A stretch of DNA of 64,000 nucleotides from positions 496,001 to 560,000 of the forward strand of contig OZ020269.1 of assembly GCA_963971225.1 (NCBI GenBank), in the 5' to 3' direction. Of this stretch, positions 1 through 13,057 are shown one piece after another; the stretch's first letter is position 1; the number at the start of each line of letters is the position of its first letter. Source of the DNA: Melieria omissa (Eukaryota; Arthropoda; Insecta; Diptera; Ulidiidae). The notes under the pieces were generated by a model that was not told the origin of the DNA, did no database searches, and worked only from the letters and a program-made list of their open reading frames with translations. Position numbers and translations under genes: made by a program.

Positions 1-3000
1 ATGGGTTACGTTAATAAAAAACCCCTTAAAATGTAGCTAGAGATTGCAGCTTTATCAAATTAAATCAATAATTTGATTACTATTAGGCAATCATGAACAG
101 ATCGATGCGCAAGAGTGACATTAAATGGCTGCCTACTGCAAAATCGATAAAATGCTTGTAAAATATGATGATTCTAGGTTTATAGAAAAAATAATAACCT
201 TAAAACCTAGCTGGAGTTTTGAGCTTTCATAAATGGGGTCAATCTTCTCGCTATCTCAAATAATGCAGGAGAATTTCGTTGTGGAAAAGTGATATCGACC
301 ACATGATACATCTATATAAGGGGTGCCCAAAGTCTTCTTATGGAAAAGCAAAAACCAATACATTTAAAGTTGCCCAAAAAAATGCAAACAAATTATTTAA
401 TTAATTGAATTAGTTGAAAGCACATTGTGCATTTCGCTTGACCCTTAAAATTATAAGTGAAAAAAATATAATGTTCCCATTTGTCATTGCCGAAAGGCCA
501 ACCAATCGCCAAAACAAAAACTACAACAACAAAAGCATCTAATTTTTTTTCATACATAGAATTTCTTGAGGAAACAAAACAAAAATCCGCGCAGCCCCCA
601 CACGTGTTGCTTCGTTGCTGTCACAACAACGACTGATTGAAAGAATGCACCTCTGATCTATATAACCAATCAAATGCTTGTGGAACCTAAGTACGCACAA
701 TCACTTTAATCAAAATGGCGTCAAAATTAAGCCAGAGTGACCACCTTTCAATAATTTGGTAAATAAAAAAATATCCCACCGGCAGCATGATCGAAATTAT
801 GGCTGTTAAATCTCGACCCGTTAACGGATTTTAATAATATTATGCCTTATTATTTAGCTAGACTCGTATGCTTTCTATAATGGTATCAATCATCCTTCTA
901 TACCCCAAGGTTCGAAAGCAAATCGATTTGGAACGGTGACTTTGAAAAAATTGCTACTTGGGTGCAACCACTAAAATGCTTGTCAACACCAAATGCATAA
1001 GTGCATATTAATAATTGACCCCTTAAAATTTAGCCAGAGTCTTATGCTTTCTATATTGGTCCCTAACTTTTCATTATCCTTCAGGAATAATGAGCATATC
1101 GATGCGCAAGGATAACATTGAAAAACTGCCTATTACAAAATACACACTCACCACTAAAGTGCTTATAGATTCCAAACGGTATGGGTTACATTAATAAAAA
1201 ACCCCTTAAAATGTAGCTAGAGATTGCAGCTTTATCAAATTAAATCAATAATTTGATTACTATTAGGCAATCATGAACAGATCGATGCGCAAGAGTGACA
1301 TTAAATGGCTGCCTACTGCAAAATCGATAAAATGCTTGTAAAATATGATGATTCTAGGTTTATAGAAAAAATAATAACCTTAAAACCTAGCTGGAGTTTT
1401 GAGCTTACATAAATGGGGTCAATCTTCTCGCTATCTCAAATAATGCAGGAGAATTTCGTTGTGGAAAAGTGATATCGACCACATGATACATCTATATCAG
1501 GGGTGCCCAAAGTCTTCTTATGGAAAAGCAAAAACCAATACATTTAAAGTTGCCCAAAAAAATGCAAACAAATTATTTAATTAATTGAATTAGTTGAAAG
1601 CACATTGTGCATTTCGCTTGACCCTTAAAATTATAAGTGAAAAAAATATAATGTTCCCATTTGTCATTGCCGAAAGGCCAACCAATCGCCAAAACAAAAA
1701 CTACAACAACAAAAGCATCTAATTTTTTTTCATACATAGAATTTCTTGAGGAAACAAAACAAAAATCCGCGCAGCCTCCACACGTGTTGCTTCGTTGCTG
1801 TCACAACAACGACTGATTGAAAGAATGCACCTCTGATCTATATAACCAATCAAATGCTTGTGGAACCTAAGTACGCACAATCACTTTAATCAAAATGGCG
1901 TCAAAATTAAGCCAGAGTGACCACCTTTCAATAATTTGGTAAATAAAAAAATATCCCACCGGCAGCATGATCGAAATTATGGCTCTTAAATCTCGACCCG
2001 TTAACGGATTTTAATAATATTATGCCTTATTATTTAGCTAGACTCGTATGCTTTCTATAATGGTATCAATCATCCTTCTATACCCCAAGGTTCGAAAGCA
2101 AATCGATTTGGAACGGTGACTTTGAAAAAATTGCTACTTGGGTGCAACCACTAAAATGCTTGTCAACACCAAATGCATAAGTGCATATTAATAATTGACC
2201 CCTTAAAATTTAGCCAGAGTCTTATGCTTTCTATATTGGTCCCTAACTTTTCATTATCCTTCAGGAATAATGAGCATATCGATGCGCAAGGATAACATTG
2301 AAAAACTGCCTATTACAAAATACACACTCACCACTAAAGTGCTTATAGATTCCAAACGGTATGGGTTACGTTAATAAAAAACCCCTTAAAATGTAGCTAG
2401 AGATTGCAGCTTTATCAAATTAAATCAATAATTTGATTACTATTAGGCAATCATGAACAGATCGATGCGCAAGAGTGACATTAAATGGCTGCCTACTGCA
2501 AAATCGATAAAATGCTTGTAAAATATGATGATTCTAGGTTTATAGAAAAAATAATAACCTTAAAACCTAGCTGGAGTTTTGAGCTTTCATAAATGGGGTC
2601 AATCTTCTCGCTATCTCAAATAATGCAGGAGAATTTCGTTGTGGAAAAGTGATATCGACCACATGATACATCTATATCAGGGGTGCCCAAAGTCTTCTTA
2701 TGGAAAAGCAAAAACCAATACATTTAAAGTTGCCCAAAAAAATGCAAACAAATTATTTAATTAATTGAATTAGTTGAAAGCACATTGTGCATTTCGCTTG
2801 ACCCTTAAAATTATAAGTGAAAAAAATATAATGTTCCCATTTGTCATTGCCGAAAGGCCAACCAATCGCCAAAACAAAAACTACAACAACAAAAGCATCT
2901 AATTTTTTTTCATACATAGAATTTCTTGAGGAAACAAAACAAAAATCCGCGCGGCCCCCACACGTGTTGCTTCGTTGCTGTCACAACAACGACTGATTGA

Positions 3001-3598
3001 AAGAATGCACCTCTGATCTATATAACCAATCAAATGCTTGTGGAACCTAAGTACGCACAATCACTTTAATCAAAATGGCGTCAAAATTAAGCCAGAGTGA
3101 CCACCTTTCAATAATTTGGTAAATAAAAAAATATCCCACCGGCAGCATGATCGAAATTATGGCTGTTAAATCTCGACCCGTTAACGGATTTTAATAATAT
3201 TATGCCTTATTATTTAGCTAGACTCGTATGCTTTCTATAATGGTATCAATCATCCTTCTATACCCCAAGGTTCGAAAGCAAATCGATTTGGAACGGTGAC
3301 TTTGAAAAAATTGCTACTTGGGTGCAACCACTAAAATGCTTGTCAACACCAAATGCATAAGTGCATATTAATAATTGACCCCTTAAAATTTAGCCAGAGT
3401 CTTATGCTTTCTATATTGGTCCCTAACTTTTCATTATCCTTCAGGAATAATGAGCATATCGATGCGCAAGGATAACATTGAAAAACTGCCTATTACAAAA
3501 TACACACTCACCACTAAAGTGCTTATAGATTCCAAACGGTACAGGTTACGTTAATAAAAAACCATTTAAAATGTAGCTAGAGATCCCAGCTTTATCAA
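1..3598 (+). repeat. Satellite array, block 1 (reference orientation)
   Basis: Three full tandem units of exactly 1180 bp start at 1, 1181 and 2361, each opening with a form of ATGGGTTACRTTAATAAAAA. A 58-bp stub of a fourth unit follows (3541-3598). The three units differ at only a handful of positions that I saw, for example near 594/1774/2954 and 1188. This suggests recent homogenisation. The stub differs more: it opens ACAGGTTACG and carries GATCCCAGC, the first of which resembles a unit subtype found near 22120 and 34112. No gene is visible; every frame is short. Confidence 0.97.
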
Positions 3599-3610
3599 GA
3601 AGATTTTGGG
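3591..3610. other. Inversion junction of the satellite array
   Basis: Up to 3598 the sequence follows the forward unit (GCTTTATCAA). From 3597 on it follows the reverse complement of a different part of the unit (AAGAAGATTTTGGGCACCCC). The two sides share only the two bases AA, so this is an abrupt switch with about 2 bp of microhomology. The array is in opposite orientations on the two sides. Confidence 0.93.
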
Positions 3611-3936
3611 CACCCCTGATATAGATGTATCATGTGGTCGATATCACTTTTCCACAACGAAGTTCTCCTGCATTATCTGAGATAGCGAGAAGATTGACTC
3701 CATTTATGAAAGCTCAAAACTCCAGCTAGGTTTTAAGGTTATTATTTTTTCTATAAACCTAGAATCATCATATTTTACGAGCATTTTATCGATTTTGCAG
3801 TAGGCAGCCATTTAATGTCACTCTTGCGCATCGATCTGTTCATGATTGCCGAATAGTAATCAAATTATTGATTTAATTTGATAAAGCTGCAATCTCTAGC
3901 TACATTTTAAGGGGTTTTTTATTAACGTAACCCATA

Positions 3937-6160
3937 CCGTTTGGAATCTATAAGCACTTTAGTGGTGAGTGTGTATTTTGTAATAGGCAGTTTTTCAATA
4001 TTATCCTTGCGCATCGATATGCTCATTATTCCTGAAGGATACTGAAAAGTTAGGGACCAATATAGAAAGCATAAGACTCTGGCTAAATTTTAAGGGGTCA
4101 ATTATTAATATGCACTTATGCATTTGGTGTTGACAAGCATTTTAGTGGTTGCACCCAAGTAGCAATTTTTTCAAAGTCACCGTCCCAAATCGATTTGCTT
4201 TCGAACCTTGGCTAATCGAACCTTGGTAGTAATCAAATTATTGATTTAATTTGATAAAGCTGCGATCTCTAGCTACATTTTAAGGGGTTTTTTATTAACG
4301 TAACCTTTACCGTTTGGAATCTATAAGCACTTTAGTGGTGAGTGTGTATTTTGTAATAGGCAGTTTTTCAATGTTATCTTGCGCATCGATATGCTCATTA
4401 TTCCTGAAGGATAATGAAAAGGTAGGGACCAATATAGAAAGCATAAGACTCTGGCTAAATTTTAAGGGGTCAATTATTAATATGCACTTATGCATTTGGT
4501 GTTGACAAGCATTTTAGTGGTTGCACCCAAGTAGCAATTTTTTCAAAGTCACCGTTCCAAATCGATTTGCTTTCGAACCTTGGGGTATAGAAGGATGATT
4601 GATACCATTATAGAAAGCATACGAGTCTAGCTAAATAATAAGGCATAATATTATTAAAATCCGTTAACGGGTCGAGATTTAACAGCCATAATTTCGATCA
4701 TGCTGCCGGTGGGATATTTTTTTATTTACCAAATTATTGAAAGGTGGTCACTCTGGCTTAATTTTGACGCCATTTTGATTAAAGTGATTGTGCGTACTTA
4801 GGTTCCACAAGCATTTGATTGGTTATATAGATCAGAGGTGCATTCTTTCAATCAGTCGTTGTTGTGACAGCAACGAAGCAACACGTGTGGGGGCCGCGCG
4901 GATTTTTGTTTTGTTTCCTCAAGAAATTCTATGTATGAAATAAAATTAGATGCTTTTGTTGTTGTAGTTTTTGTTTTGGCGATTGGTTGGCCTTTCGGCA
5001 ATGACAAATGGGAACATTATATTTTTTTCACTTATAATTTGAAGGGTCAAGCGAAATGCACAATGTGCTTTCAACTAATTCAATTAATTAAATAATTTGT
5101 TTGCATTTTTTTGGGCAAGTTTAAATGTATTGGTTTTTGCTTTTCCATAAGAAGACTTTGGGCACCCCTGATATAGATGTATCATGTGGTCGATATCACT
5201 TTTCCACAACGAAATTCTCCTGCATTATTTGAGATAGCGAGAAGATTGACCCCATTTATGAAAACTCAAAACTCCAGCTAGGTTTTAAGGTTATTATTTT
5301 TTCTATAAACCTAGAATCATCATATTTTACAAGCATTTTATCGATTTTGCAGTAGGCAGCCATTTAATGTCACTCTTGCGCATCGATCTGTTCATGATTG
5401 CCGAATAGTAATCAAATTATTGATTTAATTTGATAAAGCTGCAATCTCTAGCTACATTTTAAGGGGTTTTTTATTAACGTAACCCATACCGTTTGGAATC
5501 TATAAGCACTTTAGTGGTGAGTGTGTATTTTGTAATAGGCAGTTTTTCAATATTATCCTTGCGCATCGATATGCTCATTATTCCTGAAGGATAATGAAAA
5601 GTTAGGGACCAATATAGAAAGCATAAGACTCTGGCTAAATTTTAAGGGGTCAATTATTAATATGCACTTATGCATTTGGTGTTGACAAGCATTTTAGTGG
5701 TTGCACCCAAGTAGCAATTTTTTCAAAGTCACCGTTCCAAATCGATTTGCTTTCGAACCTTGGCTAATCGAACCTTGGTAGTAATCAAATTATTGATTTA
5801 ATTTGATAAAGCTGCGATCTCTAGCTACATTTTAAGGGGTTTTTTATTAACGTAACCTTTACCGTTTGGAATCTATAAGCACTTTAGTGGTGAGTGTGTA
5901 TTTTGTAATAGGCAGTTTTTCAATGTTATCCTTGCGCATCGATATGCTCATTATTCCTGAAGGATAATGAAAAGTTAGGGACCAATATAGAAAGCATAAG
6001 ACTCTGGCTAAATTTTAAGGGGTCAATTATTAATATGCACTTATGCATTTGGTGTTGACAAGCATTTTAGTGGTTGCACCCAAGTAGCAATTTTTTCAAA
6101 GTCACCGTTCCAAATCGATTTGCTTTCGAACCTTGGGGTATAGAAGGATGATTGATACCA
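3937..6160 (-). repeat. 1552-bp dimeric higher-order repeat with a truncated unit
   Basis: Landmark spacings 373, 1179, 373 show a long-plus-truncated pair repeated with a 1552-bp period (3937 to 5489, and 4310 to 5862). Each truncated unit has the same breakpoint, near 4199-4230 and 5755-5785. There TCGAACCTTGG occurs twice, separated by CTAA, and then joins TAGTAATCAAATTA. A shared unusual breakpoint means the rearranged pair arose once and was then duplicated. Confidence 0.85.
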
Positions 6161-6479
6161 TTATAGAAACGAGTCTAGCTAAGGCATAATATTATTAAAA
6201 TCCGTTAACGGGTCGAGATTTAACAGCCATAATTTCGATCATGCTGCCGGTGGGATATTTTTTTATTTACCAAATTATTGAAAGGTGGGCACTCTGGCTT
6301 AATTTTGACGCCATTTTGATTAAACTGATTGTGCGTACTTAGGTTCCATAAGCATTTGATTGGTTATATAGATCAGAGGTGCATTCTTTCAATCAGTCGT
6401 TGTTGTGACAGCAACGAAGCAACACGTGTGGGGGCTGCGCGGATTTTTGTTTTGTTTCCTCAAGAAATTCTATGTATGA

Positions 6480-6960
6480 AAAAAAATTAGATGCTTTTGT
6501 TGCTAAATAATAAGGCATAATATTATTAAAATCCGTTAACGGGTCGAGATTTAACAGCCATAATTTCGATCATGCTGCCGGTGGGATATTTTTTTTATTT
6601 ACCAAATTGGTGAAAGGTGGTCACTCTGGCTTAATTTTGACGCCATTTTGATTAAAGTGATTGATTGGTTATATAGATCAGAGGTGCATTGTTTCAATCA
6701 GTCGTTGTTGTGACAGCAACGAAGCAACACGTGTGGGGGCTGCGCGGATTTTTGTTTTGTTGCCTCAAGAGATTGTATGTATGAAAACAAATTAGATGCT
6801 TTTGTTGTTGTAGTTTTTGTGTGTATGCTTTTTTGTGTTGGCGATTGGTTGGCCTTTCGGCAATGACAAATGGGAACATTATATTTTTTTCACTTATAAT
6901 TTTAAGGGTCAAGCGAAATGCACAATGTGCTTTCAACTAATTAATTAAATAATTTGTTTG
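6480..6960 (-). repeat. Partial unit duplication of about 305 bp
   Basis: Near 6504 the text jumps from GATGCTTTTGTTG back to CTAAATAATAAGGCATAAT, a segment already passed once around 6178-6200. The landmark interval here is 1485 bp, about 305 bp more than normal. About one quarter of a unit is thus repeated in tandem. Confidence 0.82.
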
Positions 6961-9900
6961 CATTTTTTTTGGGCAACTTTACATGTATTGGATTTTGCTT
7001 TTCCATAAGAAGATTTTGGGCACCCCTGATATAGATGTATCATGTGGTCGATATCACTTTTCCACAACGAAATTCTCCTGCATTATCTGAGATAACGAGA
7101 AGATTGACCCCATTTATGAAAGCTCAAAACTCCAGCTAGGTTTTAAGGTTATTATTTTTTCTATAAACCTAGAATCATCATATTTTACAAGCATTTTATC
7201 GATTTTGCAGTAGGCAGCCATTTCATGTCACTCTTGCGCATCGATCTGTTCATGATTGCCTAATAGTAATCAAATTATTGATTTTATTTGATAAAGCTGC
7301 AATCTCTAGCTACATTTTAAGGGGTTTTTTATTAACGTAACCCATACCGTTTGGAATCTATAAGCACTTTAGTGATGAGTGTGTATTTTGTAATAGGCAG
7401 TTTTTCAATGTTATCCTTGCGCATCGATATGCTCATTATTCCTGAAGGATAATGAAAAGTTAGGGACCAATATAGAAAGCATAAGACTCTGGCTAAATTT
7501 TAAGGGGTCAATTATTAATATGCACTTATGCATTTGGTGTTGACAAGCATTTTAGTGGTTGCACCCAAGTAGCAATTTTTTCAAAGTCACCGTTCCAAAT
7601 CGATTTGCTTCCGAACCTTGGGGTATAGAAGGATGATTGATACCATTATAGAAATCATACGAGTCTAGCTAAATAATAAGGCATAATATTATTAAAATCC
7701 GTTAACGGGTCGAGATTTAAGAGCCATAATTTCGATCAAGCTGCCGGTGGGATATTTTTTTTATTTACCAAATTGGTGAAAGGTGGTCACTCTGGCATAA
7801 TTTTGACGCCATTTTGATTAAAGTGATTGTGCGTACTTAGGTTCCACAAGCATTTGATTGGTTATATAGATCAGAGGTGTATTCTTTCAATCAGTCGCTG
7901 TTGTGACAGCAACGAAGCAACACGTGTGGGGCCTGCGCGGATTTTTGTTTTGTTGCCTCAAGAGATTGTATGTATGAAAACAAATTAGATGCTTTTGTTG
8001 TTGTAGTTTTTGTGTGTATGCTTTTTTGTGTTGGCGATTGGTTGGCCTTTCGGCAATGACAAATGGGAACATTATATTTTTTTCACTTATAATTTTAAGG
8101 GTCAAGCGAAATGCACAATGTGCTTTCAACTAATTCAATTAATTAAATAATTTGTTTGCATATTTTTGGGCAACTTTACATGTATTGGTATTTGCTTTTC
8201 CATAAGAAGATTTTGGGCACCCCTGTTATAGATGTGTCATGTGGTCGATATCACTTTTCCACAACGAAATTCTCCTGCATTATCTGAGATAGCGAGAAGA
8301 TTGACCCCATTTATGAAAGCTCAAAACTCCAGCTAGGTTTTAAGGTTGATATTTTTTCTATAAACCTAGAATCATCATATTTTACAAGCATTTTATCGAT
8401 TTTGCAGTAGGCAGCCATTTAATGTCACCCTTGCGCATCGATCTGTTCATGATTGCCGAATAGTAATGAAATTATTGATTTAATTTGATAAAGCTGCATT
8501 CTCTAGCTACATTTTAAGGGGTTTTTTATTAACGTAACCCATACCGTTTGGAATCTATAAGCACTTTAGTGGTGAGTGTGTATTTTGTAATAGGCAGTTT
8601 TTCAATGTTATCCTTGCGCATCGATATGCTCATTATTCCTGAAGGATAATGAAAAGTTAGGGACCAATATAGAAAGCATAAGACTCTGGCTAAATTTTAA
8701 GGGGTCAATTATTAATATGCACTTATGCATTTGGTGTTGACAAGCATTTTAGTGGTTGCACCCAAGTAGCAATTTTTTCAAAGTCACCGTTCCAAATCGA
8801 TTTGCTTTCGAACCTTGGGTATAGAAGGATGATTGATACCATTATAGAAAGCATACGAGTCTAGCTAAATAATAAGGCATAATATTATTAAAATCCGTTA
8901 ACGGGTCGAGATTTAACAGCCATAATTTCGATCATGCTGCCGGTGGGATATTTTTTTTATTTACCAAATTGGTGAAAGGTGGTCACTCTGGCTTAATTTG
9001 GACGCCATTTTGATTAAAGTGATTGTGCGTACTTAGGTTCCACAAGCATTTGATTGATTATATAGATCAGAGGTGCATTCTTTCAATCAGTCGTTGTTGT
9101 GACAGCAACGAAGCAACACGTGTGGGGGCTGCGCGGATTTTTGTTTTGTTGCCTCAAGAAATTGTATGTATGAAAAAAAATTAGATGCTTTTGTTGTTGT
9201 AGTTTTTGTTTTGGCGATTGGTTGGCCTTTCGGCAATGACAAATGGGAACATAATATTTTTTTCACTTATAATTTTAAGGGTCAAGCGAAATGCACAATG
9301 TGCTTTCAACTAATTCAATTAATTAAATAATTTGTTTGCATTTTTTTTGGGCAACTTTACATGTATTGGTTTTTGCTTTTCCATAAGAAGATTTTGGGCA
9401 CCCCTGATATAGATGTATCATGTGGTCGATATCACTTTTCCACAACGAAATTCTCCTGCATTATCTGAGATAGCGAGAAGATTGACCCCATTTATGAAAA
9501 CTCAAAACTCCAGCTAGGTTTTAAGGTTATTATTTTTTCTATAAACCTAGAATCATCATATTTTACAAGCATTTTATCGATTTTGCAGTAGGCAGCCATT
9601 TAATGTCACTCTTGCGCATCGATCTGTTCATGATTGCCTAATAGTAATCAAATTATTAATTTAATTTGACAAAGCTGCAATCTCTAGCTACATTTTAAGG
9701 GGTTTTTTATTAACGTAACCCATACCGTTTGGAATCTATAAGCACTTTAGTGGTGAGTGTGTATTTTGTAATAGGCAGTTTTTCAATGTTATCCTTGCGC
9801 ATCGATATGCTCATTATTCCTGACGGATAATGAAAAGGTAGGGACCAATATAGAAAGCATAAGACTCTGGCTAAATTTTAAGGGGTCAATTATTAATATG

Positions 9901-11862
9901 CACTTATGCATTTGGTGTTGACAAGAATTTTAGTGGTTGCACCCAAGTAGCAATTTTTTCAAAGTCACCGTTCCAAATCGATTTGCTTTCGAACCTTGGG
10001 GTATAGAAGGTTGATTGATACCATTATAGAAAGCATACGAGTCTAGCTAAATAATAAGGCATAATATTATTAAAATCCGTTAACGGGTCGAGATTTAACA
10101 GCCATAATTTCGATCATGCTGGCGGTGGGATATTTTTTTTATTTACCAAATTGGTGAAAGGTGGTCACTCTGGCTTAATTTTGACGCCATTTTGATTAAA
10201 GTGATTGTGCGTACTTAGGTTCCACAAGCATTTGATTGGTTATATAGATCAGAGGTGCATTCTTTCAATCAGTCGTTGTTGTGACAGCAACGAAGCAACA
10301 CGTGTGGGGGCTGCGCGGATTTTTGTTTTGTTGCCTCAAGAAATTGTATGTATGAAAAAAAATTAGATGCTTTTGTTGTTGTAGTTTTTGTGTGTATGCT
10401 TTTTTGTGTTGGCGATTGGTTGGCCTTTCGGCAATGACAAATGGGAACATAATATTTTGTTCACTTATAATTTTAAGGGTCAAGCGAAATGCACAATGTG
10501 CTTTCAACTAATTCAATTAATTAAATAATTTGTTTGCATTTTTTTGGTCAACTTTACATGTATTGGTTTTTGCTTTTCCAAAAGAAGATTTTTGGCACCC
10601 CTGATATAGATGTATCATGTGGTCGATATCACTTTTCCACAACGAAATTCTCCTGCATTATCTAAGATAGCGAGAAGATTGACCCCATTTATGAAAACTC
10701 GAACCTCCAGCTAGGTTTTAAGGTTATTATTTTTTCTAAAAACCTAGAATCATCATATTTTACAAGCATTTTATCGATTTTGCAGTAGGCAGCCATTTAA
10801 TGTCACTCTTGCGCATCGATCTGTTCATGATTGCCTAATAGTAATCAAATTATTGATTTTATTTGATAAAGCTGCAATCTCTAGCTACATTTTAAGGGGT
10901 TTTTTATTAACGTAACCCATACCGTTTGGAATCTATAAGCACTTTAGTGGTGAGTGTGTATTTTGTAATAGGCAGTTTTTCAATGTTATCCTTGCGCATC
11001 GATATGCTCATTATTCCTGACGGATAATGAAAATGTAGCGACCAATATAGAAAGCATAAGACTCTGGCTAAATTTTAAGGGGTCAATTATTAATATGCAC
11101 TTATGCATTTGGTGTTGACAAGCATTTTAGTGGTTGCACCCAAGTAGCAATTTTTTCAAAGTCACCGTTCCAAATCGATTTGCTTTCGAACCTTGGGGTA
11201 TAGAAGGATGATTGATACCATTATAGAAAGCATACGAGTCTAGCTAAATTATAAGGCATAATATTATTAAAATCCGTTAACGGGTCGAGATTTAACAGCC
11301 ATAATTTCGATCATGCTGGCGGTGGGATATTTTTTTTATTTACCAAATTGGTGAAAGGTGGTCACTCTGGCATAATTTTGACGCCATTTTGATTGAAGTG
11401 ATTGTGCGTACTTAGGTTCCACAAGCATTTGATTGGTTATATAGATCAGAGGTGCATTCTTTCAATCAGTCGTTGTTGTGACAGCAACGAAGCAACACGT
11501 GTGGGGGCTGCGCGGATTTTTGTTTTGTTGCCTCAAGAAATTGTATGTATGAAAAAAAATTAGATGCTTTTGTTGTTGTAGTTTTTGTTTTGGCGATTGG
11601 TTGGCCTTTCGGCAATGACAAATGGGAACATTATATTTTTTTCACTTATAATTTTAAGGGTCAAGCGAAATGCACAATGTGCTTCAATTAATTAAATAAT
11701 TTGTTTGCATTTTTTGGGCAACTTTACATGTATTGGTTTTTGCTTTTCCATAAGAAGATTTTGGGCACCCCTGATATAGATGTATCATGTGGTCGATATC
11801 ACTTTTCCACAACGAAATTCTCCTGCATTATCTGAGATAGCGAGAAGATTGACCCCATTTAT

Positions 11863-13057
11863 GAAAGCTCAAAACTCCAGCTAGGTTTTAAGGTTATTAT
11901 TTTTTCTATAAACCTAGAATCATCATATTTTACAAGCATTTTATCGATTTTGCAGTAGGCAGCCATTTAATGTCACTTTTGCGCATCGATCTGTTCATGA
12001 TTGCGGAATAGTAATCAAATTATTGATTTAATTTGATAAAGCTGCAATCTCTAGCTACATTTTAAGGGGTTTTTTATTAACGTAACCCATACCGTTTGGA
12101 ATCTATAAGCACTTTAGTGGTGAGTGTGTATTTTGTAATAGGCAGTTTTTCAATGTTATCTTGCGCATCGATATGCTCATTATTCCTGAAGGATAATGAA
12201 AAGGTAGGGACCAATATAGAAAGCATAAGACTCTGGCTAAATTTTAAGGGGTCAATTATTAATATGCACTTATGCATTTGGTGTTGACAAGCATTTTAGT
12301 GGTTGCACCCAAGTAGCAATTTTTTCAAAGTCACCGTTCCAAATCGATTTGCTTTCGAACCTTGGGGTATAGAAGGATGATTGATACCATTATAGAAAGC
12401 ATACGAGTCTGGCTAAATAATAAGGCATAATATTATTAAAATCCGTTAACGGGTCGAGATTTAACAGCCATAATTTCGATCATGCTGGCGGTGGGATATT
12501 TTTTTTATTTACCAAATTGGTGAAAGGTGGTCACTCTGGCATAATTTTGACGCCATTTTGATTAAAGTGATTGTGCGTACTTAGGTTCCACAAGCATTTG
12601 ATTGGTTATATAGATCAGAGGTGCATTCTTTCAATCAGTCGTTGTTGTGACAGCAACGAAGCAACACGTGTGGGGGCTGCGCGGATTTTTGTTTTGTTGC
12701 CTCAAGAAATTGTATGTATGAAAAAAAATTAGATGCTTTTGTTGTTGTAGTTTTTGTGTGAATGCTTTTTTGTGTTGGCGATTGGTTGGCCTTTCGGCAA
12801 TGACAAATGGGAACATTATATTTTTTTCACTTATAATTTTAAGGGTCAAGCGAAATGCACAATGTGCTTTCAACTAATTCAATTAATTAAATAATTTGTT
12901 TGCATTTTTTGGGCAACTTTACATGTATTGGTTTTTGCTTTTCCATAAGAAGATTTTGGGCACCCCTGATATAGATGTATCATGTGGTCGATATCACTTT
13001 TCCACAACGAAATTCTCCTGCATTATCTGAGATAGCGAGAAGATTGACCCCATTTAT
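11863..13057 (-). repeat. Example satellite unit showing internal sub-repeats
   Basis: One representative 1195-bp unit. Five diverged sub-repeats each open with a GAAAG-like start followed by a core resembling ACTCTRGCTAAATTTTAAGG. They start at 11863 (GAAAGCTC), 12035 (GATAAAGC), 12219 (GAAAGCAT), 12395 (GAAAGCAT) and 12522 (GAAAGGTGG). The spacings are 172, 184, 176 and 127 bp. The remaining 536 bp holds at least one weaker echo (ATTTTAAGGGTCAA at about 12835). The same layout is present in the other full units. The 1.18-kb unit therefore looks like an old higher-order unit built on a monomer of about 175-180 bp. Confidence 0.8.
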
